This document shows, piece by piece, positions 7,730 through 11,998 of a DNA stretch of 11,998 nucleotides. Positions within the stretch are counted from its first letter, which is position 1. Every line of letters begins with the position of its first letter. The position numbers and the translations under genes were made by a program. The notes under the pieces are model-generated. The model was not told the DNA's origin and did no database searches. It worked only from the letters and a program-made list of their open reading frames with translations. Source of the stretch: Fidelibacterota bacterium (lineage in GTDB: Bacteria; Fidelibacterota; Marinisomatia; SCGC-AAA003-L08; D37C17). Location: contig PAJD01000025.1 in assembly GCA_002705605.1 (NCBI GenBank), forward strand, positions 48,663 to 60,660. The letters run 5' to 3'.

Positions 7730-8344
7730 TTATTTATTCGAATAATATATTAAATATCTATAAAAGAGTGGTGTCATAATTAACCAAGGCATTTGGCTTT
7801 GCAAGGATATTGTCCTATGGTTAAATGTAAATAAAATAGGATTTATCTGTGATCCAAGAGGTGAAAATGGTGACCAGGATAAAGATTTCCCAATAGATAA
7901 TTGGTCATGATATAAATACATTTCTACAAATAGATTTTGGGCTATAAATACTGTTAAAAGCACAAAGAAGAAATTCCAATTCCATTTATATAATACTTTG
8001 GTACTATTGTTAGAAATTTTTAAAGCTAAATATAATCCTCCTAAGCATATTGTTCCAGAATCAGCTAAAGAATTTAAAAGCCAATTAAAGTGAATAGGTA
8101 AAAAAGAATTAAGTATATCAGCTCTTCTTATATTTACATTATCTCCATTTAAAAGACCATAATTAAACCATATCTCCCACCCAAATGCACAAACCAAAAA
8201 GAACAATATGTATATATGCAATGACCAAGATGGTATTCGTTTTTTAAAATATAAATAAGGAACTAAAAAAATTGGTGTTATTGCAGAAAAATAAACAACA
8301 AAAATTAAACGAATTTGCTCAAAAGATAATTCTGAAAAATCCAT
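7730..8344 (-). CDS. Multi-pass membrane protein, unknown family
   Basis: The 204-residue product is rich in hydrophobic segments. About five to six helices can be seen: near 12-33 (IFVVYFSAITPIFLVPYLYF), 41-58 (SLHIYILFFLVCAFGWEI), 95-110 (ADSGTICLGGLYLALK), 123-145 and 180-200. Between them lie conserved-looking polar features: WEIWFNYGLLNG, HFNWLLNSLADSGT, and an aromatic-rich loop with SWSPFSPLGSQINPILF. I do not recognise the family. It starts eight bases after the stop of the 42-residue peptide gene, without its own clear ribosome binding site, so it is probably coupled to it and to the upstream mscS-type gene. A channel, transporter or membrane enzyme is equally possible. Confidence 0.8.
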   Translation of the reverse strand: MDFSELSFEQIRLIFVVYFSAITPIFLVPYLYFKKRIPSWSLHIYILFFLVCAFGWEIWFNYGLLNGDNVNIRRADILNSFLPIHFNWLLNSLADSGTICLGGLYLALKISNNSTKVLYKWNWNFFFVLLTVFIAQNLFVEMYLYHDQLSIGKSLSWSPFSPLGSQINPILFTFNHRTISLQSQMPWLIMTPLFYRYLIYYSNK

Positions 8345-8352
8345 AGTAGTTA

Positions 8353-8481
8353 TTATTTAACAATTTTTACATACATAGGTTTGTAAGGATTTGATCCTAA
8401 GGTATCTGATGATGCTCCTATAAATAAAAACATGCAAGTTGCTAATAAAAAACCAATAGCAAATGATTTTACATCTTTCAT
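8353..8481 (-). CDS. Short exported or membrane peptide (42 aa)
   Basis: The gene codes for 42 residues: a short charged start (MKDVKS), a hydrophobic segment FAIGFLLATCMFLFIGA, then a polar tail SSDTLGSNPYKPMYVKIVK. A strong GGAG lies five bases before the ATG. It fits neatly between the mscS-type gene and the 204-aa membrane protein, all on the - strand, which supports real translation. The hydrophobic segment could be an uncleaved anchor or a signal peptide ending near IGASS. Similar 'KSFxIGFLxATCMFLFxGA' peptides are, from memory, frequent in SAR406-type marine genomes; this is not verified. The function is unknown. Confidence 0.7.
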   Translation of the reverse strand: MKDVKSFAIGFLLATCMFLFIGASSDTLGSNPYKPMYVKIVK

Positions 8482-8486
8482 ATTTT

Positions 8487-8493
8487 CTCCTTT
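8487..8493 (-). promoter_or_regulatory. Ribosome binding site of the 42-aa peptide gene
   Basis: On the - strand this reads AAAGGAG, five bases before the ATG at 8481. It is among the best Shine-Dalgarno matches in the window and is the main evidence that this short gene is translated. Confidence 0.7.
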
Positions 8494-8517
8494 ATTTTTT
8501 ATATTGGGGTACTAGTT

Positions 8518-9720
8518 TTAAATTTTACTAATGTTTGATAAGTCATTCCCTGATGGTTGTTGATATATTTTTAAATCAAATTGATCTAAAGCACTAATTA
8601 GATGGTCGAATATATCAGACTGAATTTCTTCATAATCAATCCAATTAGTATTATTTGAAAAAACATATATTTGCAAAGGTAATCCTTTGGATGTTGGAGA
8701 TAATTGTCGAACTAAAAAAGTCATATCTTTATGAATATCTTTATTATTTTTCAAATAAGCTTTAATGTATGCTCTATATGTACCAATATTAGTTAATGCT
8801 CTTCCATTTATTATAGATTCTTTATTTATGCTTGCATTATGCTCTCTAAGATTTGATAGTTTTTTATCAATATATTCTGAGATAATAGTTATTGATTTAA
8901 AATTATTAATTAATTCATCATTACAAAATTTTATACTATTCATATCAATATTTATTGACCTTTTAATTCTTCTTCCACCACTATCACTCATACCTCTCCA
9001 ATTTTTAAATGAAGAATCAATAAGTTTATGTGTTGGTATTATGGAAATAGTCTTATCCCAGTTTTGAATTTTTATTGTATGAAGAGCAATATCAATTACA
9101 TCTCCATCAGCACCAAACTGAGGGGCTTCAACCCAATCTCCAATTTTAAAGAGATCATTTGAGTTTATTTGGATACTTGAAACAAAAGAAAGAATTGTAT
9201 CTTTAAATATTAACATTAATACAGCTGTTAATGCACCTAATCCGCTAAGAAGGTAAAGAGGAGATTGACCACTGATAATAGAAATAACTATAATAATGCT
9301 TAAAAGATTTATAATTAATCTTAGAATTTGAAAATAACTTTTTAAATTTATATTATTTGAGTATTTACTACGATTATAAATATCACTAAAAACATTTAAT
9401 AAAGAATTAAAAGATAAGATTATAACAATTGCAATTAGAGATAAGAGCAATCTATTAATAATTAAATAATTTCCTATAAATGAGTTGAATAAATTGTATA
9501 AAATAAATAAGGGAACAATATATGATATTCTATTTAAGAATCCAGTTTCAATTAGAATGTCATCAAGCTTTGTAGATGTTTTTTCAAATAAACGAGATAT
9601 AGCCTTTAATACTACATATCTGATTACAATATATGAAAAAAAACTAAGCAGTAATGTAATGCCTAATAAGATATATTTATTTTCTTGAATATTTAGAATA
9701 TAATTATTTAAGATTTCCAT
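8518..9720 (-). CDS. ybdG: Mechanosensitive ion channel, MscS family, YbdG type
   Basis: This inner-membrane channel opens under membrane tension and helps survive osmotic downshock. The 400 residues match the length and layout of YbdG (MscM). About five membrane helices (near 17-40, 66-85, 87-110, 132-150 and 155-183) end in the pore helix GLGALTAVLMLIFKDTILSF. This is followed by the beta domain with the family signature GDWVEAPQFGADGDVIDI, LHTIKIQNWDKTISIIPT and SFKNWRGMSDSGGRRIKR (about 194-254). A cytoplasmic alpha/beta domain follows. AGGA lies a few bases before the ATG. It heads a probable three-gene operon with the 42-aa peptide and the 204-aa membrane protein. The 82 bases upstream (9721-9802) separate it from the transporter gene on the same strand; no confident promoter could be identified there. 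Confidence 0.93.
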   Translation of the reverse strand: MEILNNYILNIQENKYILLGITLLLSFFSYIVIRYVVLKAISRLFEKTSTKLDDILIETGFLNRISYIVPLFILYNLFNSFIGNYLIINRLLLSLIAIVIILSFNSLLNVFSDIYNRSKYSNNINLKSYFQILRLIINLLSIIIVISIISGQSPLYLLSGLGALTAVLMLIFKDTILSFVSSIQINSNDLFKIGDWVEAPQFGADGDVIDIALHTIKIQNWDKTISIIPTHKLIDSSFKNWRGMSDSGGRRIKRSINIDMNSIKFCNDELINNFKSITIISEYIDKKLSNLREHNASINKESIINGRALTNIGTYRAYIKAYLKNNKDIHKDMTFLVRQLSPTSKGLPLQIYVFSNNTNWIDYEEIQSDIFDHLISALDQFDLKIYQQPSGNDLSNISKI

Positions 9721-9802
9721 TTACATTCCTAAAAGTTGATTTAATAATAATAATTGAATCTCAATTTAAAACTTATTTAATCAATATTAAAGTACAATGG
9801 TA

Positions 9803-11701
9803 TTATAATGGCCAAAAATATAATATTAATGGAGTTCCAAGTATTACAATAAGTATTTCTAAAGGCAAACCCATTTTCCAGTAATCAGAAAATTTGTATC
9901 CACCTGGTCCTAATATAAGAGCATTACATTGATGTCCTATTGGAGTAAGGAAAGCACATGAAGCTCCTACTGCAACTGCCATTAAAAATGGATCTATATT
10001 CACTCCAAGAGAAATTGCAATCCCTGATGCGATTGGTGCCATAATAAGAGCGGTAGCAGCATTATTAATAACATCTGAAAGACACATGGTTATAACCATA
10101 ATTAAAGCTAAAATTAACCAATGAGGTAGACTTTGAGTCATAGCTACCATATTATTAGCTAATAGTTGAGACGTTCCAGTTGTTTCAAGAGCATTGCTAA
10201 CAGGAATCATAGAGCCTAATAAAACAATGATAGGCCAATCTATTTTATCATATAATTGGCGAACTGGAAGAATTCCTGTAAAAATATATAATAAAATAGC
10301 AATAATGAAGGAGAGAGTAGTAGGTAATATGCCAACTATACTTAATGTTATAGAAGAAAAGAAAATTAAGAGAGATAGTGAAACCTTTGAAAAAAGACCT
10401 ATTTCAATATCTCTTTGTTCAAGAGGAAGAAGCTGTAAAGAACGAACGCTTTCTTTGAGATAATCTGAATTACCTTGAAGTAGTAGTACATCTCCAACAG
10501 AAAATATTATTTTATCTAATCGTTTATGAATCGGTTTATCTTGCCTTGCAACTGCCATTAATACTAAAGTATTTGATGTCTTTCTTCTTAAATATTGACG
10601 AGTTCTATTCAAGAGTGGAGAGTCAGGTGTTACTACAACTTCTTTGAATATTGTATTCTCATCTTTGAGCTTATCAATACGTTCTCTCATTTTTTTTGTA
10701 AATCTTATATTATATTCATCCATCATTAATTTTAAATCAACAGGATCTGACTTAACTAAGAATCTATCACCTTCTTTTATATAAGTATTATTTTCTAATA
10801 TAGAAAACTTTTCATTTTTATCAATATAACCAAATATTTCCAATCTATTTCCTGTATACTTCTCAACATGTTTAATTTTCATATTAATAAGTTTACAATT
10901 TTCAGGAATCCTAATTTCAGTAACATAATCATCAATTGAGAAATTTGATCCAGAATTAGGTTTTTTATGAGAAGTCTTAGGGATTAATCTCCAACCAATA
11001 AAAGTTATAAAAATAACGCCAAAAAAAGCAACTAATAGCCCAACCGGACTAAAGTCTAACATCCCAAATGAACTTGGAGTGAAATTTTCAATATTAATAT
11101 TTTGTTCGTTAAAGTATTTAGCAGCTTGAGAATCTGTATTTTGTATTGCTTCTAGTTTTAGATTCATTTGATTTGTTTTTCTAAATGCTGCAATAATAAT
11201 ATTAGGTGGTGTTCCTATCATTGTTATCATTCCACCTAAAATACTTGCAAAAGCTAATGGCATTAAAATAATACTTGGTGAACGATTTTGTTTTGTTGCA
11301 GTTTTAAGAGCAACAGGTAGCATTAATGCAAGTGCTCCCACATTATTCATTATTGCTGAACAAATAGTAGCTACTCCACTTAAGCTTGCAATGTGAGTCG
11401 ATTGATTATTTGATAATGGAGATATTTTTCTAGATATAAAGTCTACAACACCAGAGTTTCTCAATGCTTGACTAATAATAAGTACTAAAGCAACTGTGAT
11501 TACAGCTGGATGTCCAAATCCTATAAAAAGATTTGAAGAATTAAGAATGAGATTTGATTTTTCTCCTCCAAGAACTAAATCAGTTATAAATAAAGTAGAT
11601 AAAGAAATAATAGATACAATGTCATATCTGAATTTACCCCATATAAATAAAACGAAAGTAAACGTTATAATACAAAATATTGCTATTTGATCTGTTGTCA
11701 T
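9803..11701 (-). CDS. SLC13/DASS-family transporter with two internal RCK_C (TrkA_C) domains
   Basis: This is an inner-membrane transporter of the divalent anion:Na+ symporter family, YfbS-like in layout. The ATG at 11701 gives 632 residues starting MTTDQIAIFC, the usual family start; a GTG at 11719 would add six. The N-terminal membrane half contains SAIMNNVGALALMLPVAL and MIGTPPNIIIAAF, the helical-hairpin and SNT-like substrate/Na+ site region. Two RCK_C domains lie in the middle, about 261-334 (EIRIPENCKLINMKI... EGDRFLVKSD) and 352-425 (VVVTPDSPLLNRT... VGDVLLLQGN). The C-terminal half repeats the transporter fold with DVINNAATALIMAP and LTPIGHQCNALILGPGGY. A segment of about 30 residues (KTNQMNLKLEAIQNTDS onward) enlarges the loop before DFSPVGLL. 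Sulfate, dicarboxylate or another anion are possible substrates; sequence reading alone cannot choose. Confidence 0.92.
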   Translation of the reverse strand: MTTDQIAIFCIITFTFVLFIWGKFRYDIVSIISLSTLFITDLVLGGEKSNLILNSSNLFIGFGHPAVITVALVLIISQALRNSGVVDFISRKISPLSNNQSTHIASLSGVATICSAIMNNVGALALMLPVALKTATKQNRSPSIILMPLAFASILGGMITMIGTPPNIIIAAFRKTNQMNLKLEAIQNTDSQAAKYFNEQNINIENFTPSSFGMLDFSPVGLLVAFFGVIFITFIGWRLIPKTSHKKPNSGSNFSIDDYVTEIRIPENCKLINMKIKHVEKYTGNRLEIFGYIDKNEKFSILENNTYIKEGDRFLVKSDPVDLKLMMDEYNIRFTKKMRERIDKLKDENTIFKEVVVTPDSPLLNRTRQYLRRKTSNTLVLMAVARQDKPIHKRLDKIIFSVGDVLLLQGNSDYLKESVRSLQLLPLEQRDIEIGLFSKVSLSLLIFFSSITLSIVGILPTTLSFIIAILLYIFTGILPVRQLYDKIDWPIIVLLGSMIPVSNALETTGTSQLLANNMVAMTQSLPHWLILALIMVITMCLSDVINNAATALIMAPIASGIAISLGVNIDPFLMAVAVGASCAFLTPIGHQCNALILGPGGYKFSDYWKMGLPLEILIVILGTPLILYFWPL

Positions 11702-11748
11702 AGAGGTGAAATTTAACACACTTACATAAAAATTTAAAGCAGAATGAA

Positions 11749-11776
11749 TTTGGGTATTAATTTTTGGGTATTAATT
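11749..11776. repeat. Tandem 14-bp direct repeat
   Basis: Two perfect adjacent copies of TTTGGGTATTAATT lie 48-75 bases upstream of the transporter ATG. On the transporter's strand each reads AATTAATACCCAAA. They sit where a promoter or operator would be expected, but no convincing -35/-10 pair could be fixed. A replication-slippage duplication is equally possible. Confidence 0.75.
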
Positions 11777-11839
11777 TGCATATAGTTGAATATAGATGAT
11801 TCTAAATGAATAAGTAAAGAGTGGGGGACTATAAATAAA

Positions 11840-11865
11840 AAACCCCTCTAATTATAAAGGGGTTT
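11840..11865 (-). terminator. Rho-independent terminator downstream of the tRNA-Ser remnant
   Basis: AAACCCCT (11840-11847) pairs with AGGGGTTT (11858-11865) around a ten-base AT-rich loop. Read on the - strand, the stem is followed by more T than A (TTTTTTATTTAT), a good U tract. It lies 14 bases beyond the tRNA 3' end and separates it from the transporter gene. A weaker T-rich tail on the + strand makes bidirectional use possible but less likely. Confidence 0.75.
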
Positions 11866-11879
11866 CTTCTTTCTCCGAG

Positions 11880-11940
11880 CGGAGAGTATGAGATTTGAAC
11901 TCATGCATGATTTTTACACCATGACGGATTAGCAATCCGT
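11880..11940 (-). tRNA. tRNA-Ser(GCU), 3' portion only (5' half absent); candidate attachment site
   Basis: Read on the - strand, a complete anticodon arm is present: ACGGA-TTGCTAA-TCCGT (11924-11940), anticodon GCT at 11931-11933. It is followed by a long variable arm closed by CATG/CATG (11906-11923), a T arm ATGAG-TTCAAAT-CTCAT (11888-11904), the 3' acceptor strand ACTCTCC (11881-11887) and discriminator G. CCA is not encoded. The long variable arm and discriminator G fit serine. The 5' half is not there. Neither the required GGAGAGT acceptor strand nor a D arm occurs in the bases preceding the anticodon arm (11941-11998), which are AT-rich and unrelated. This is therefore a remnant, most simply the 3'-half copy left at one end of an element integrated in the anticodon region. 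Confidence 0.7.
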
Positions 11941-11998
11941 TTTGATAAAATCTATTTGTCGACGATGATTTGGACTATATTTTAGTTGAGGTGTATTA

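Noticed and set aside
7729..7746. ATTATT/AATAAT inverted repeat between the convergent genes as a bidirectional terminator
   Set aside because: The stem is only A-T pairs and overlaps the end of the - strand gene; it is too weak to support a terminator call.
8765..9067. Reading frame on the + strand opposite the mechanosensitive channel gene (and a similar one at 9485-9688)
   Set aside because: Shadow of the conserved YbdG-type coding sequence on the other strand, with no ribosome binding site and no family resemblance.
11949..11998. Open frame on the + strand reading NLFVDDDLDYILVEVY to the window end
   Set aside because: It looks protein-like but has no start codon with a ribosome binding site and is only 16 codons long before the edge. 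It may be chance or the start of element DNA.
11880..11998. tRNA-Ser interrupted by a group I intron
   Set aside because: Bacterial tRNA group I introns lie in the anticodon loop; here the whole anticodon arm is intact and only the D arm and 5' acceptor strand are missing.
1..11998. CRISPR arrays, insertion sequences, transposases, selenocysteine machinery genes (selA/B/C/D)
   Set aside because: None is visible on either strand; the Sec machinery would have to be elsewhere in the genome.

Overview
This is an AT-rich bacterial chromosome window with tightly packed genes, visibly around 30% GC. Coding is standard: TAA, TAG and one TGA act as stops, and tryptophan is always TGG. A SusB-like GH97 lipoprotein, an HTTM-type membrane-protein tail and a short exported peptide of the 'SFAIGFLLATCMFLF' kind suggest a marine, low-GC member of the wider Bacteroidota/Marinimicrobia (SAR406) neighbourhood. 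That placement is an inference and was not tested.

Left part (1-7727, + strand): one nearly gapless run of genes. It holds the 3' end of an HTTM-like membrane protein, an outer-membrane-type protein read through two in-frame UGA codons, cysS, thrS, yidD, a GH97 alpha-glucosidase lipoprotein and a small two-helix membrane protein. Junctions range from a 4-base overlap to a 17-base gap, so it looks like a single transcription unit.

The most striking feature is at 739-1767. A start codon overlapping the previous stop opens a signal peptide (MKKFIIIILLSFFYPQ), followed in the same frame by UGA-Ala-Met-UGA-Gly and then an uninterrupted beta-barrel-like protein. The two UGAs have CxxC spacing. A perfect 7-bp hairpin with an AGUU loop (809-826) begins 10 nt after the second UGA. 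This fits a bacterial selenoprotein with a U-x-x-U redox or metal site at its mature N-terminus, both UGAs served by one SECIS element. A conventional gene call would start at 862 and lose the signal peptide and the motif.

Right part (7730-11701, - strand): a YfbS-type SLC13/DASS transporter with two RCK_C domains, a YbdG-type mechanosensitive channel, a 42-residue exported or membrane peptide with a strong ribosome binding site, and a multi-pass membrane protein of unknown family. The last three look like one operon, which converges tail to tail with the + strand run at 7727/7730.

Right edge (11702-11998): a tandem 14-bp repeat upstream of the transporter, a rho-independent terminator on the - strand, and the 3' portion of a tRNA-Ser(GCU) gene. 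The 5' half of that tRNA is missing, as expected if this is the distal attachment-site copy of an element integrated to the right of the window.
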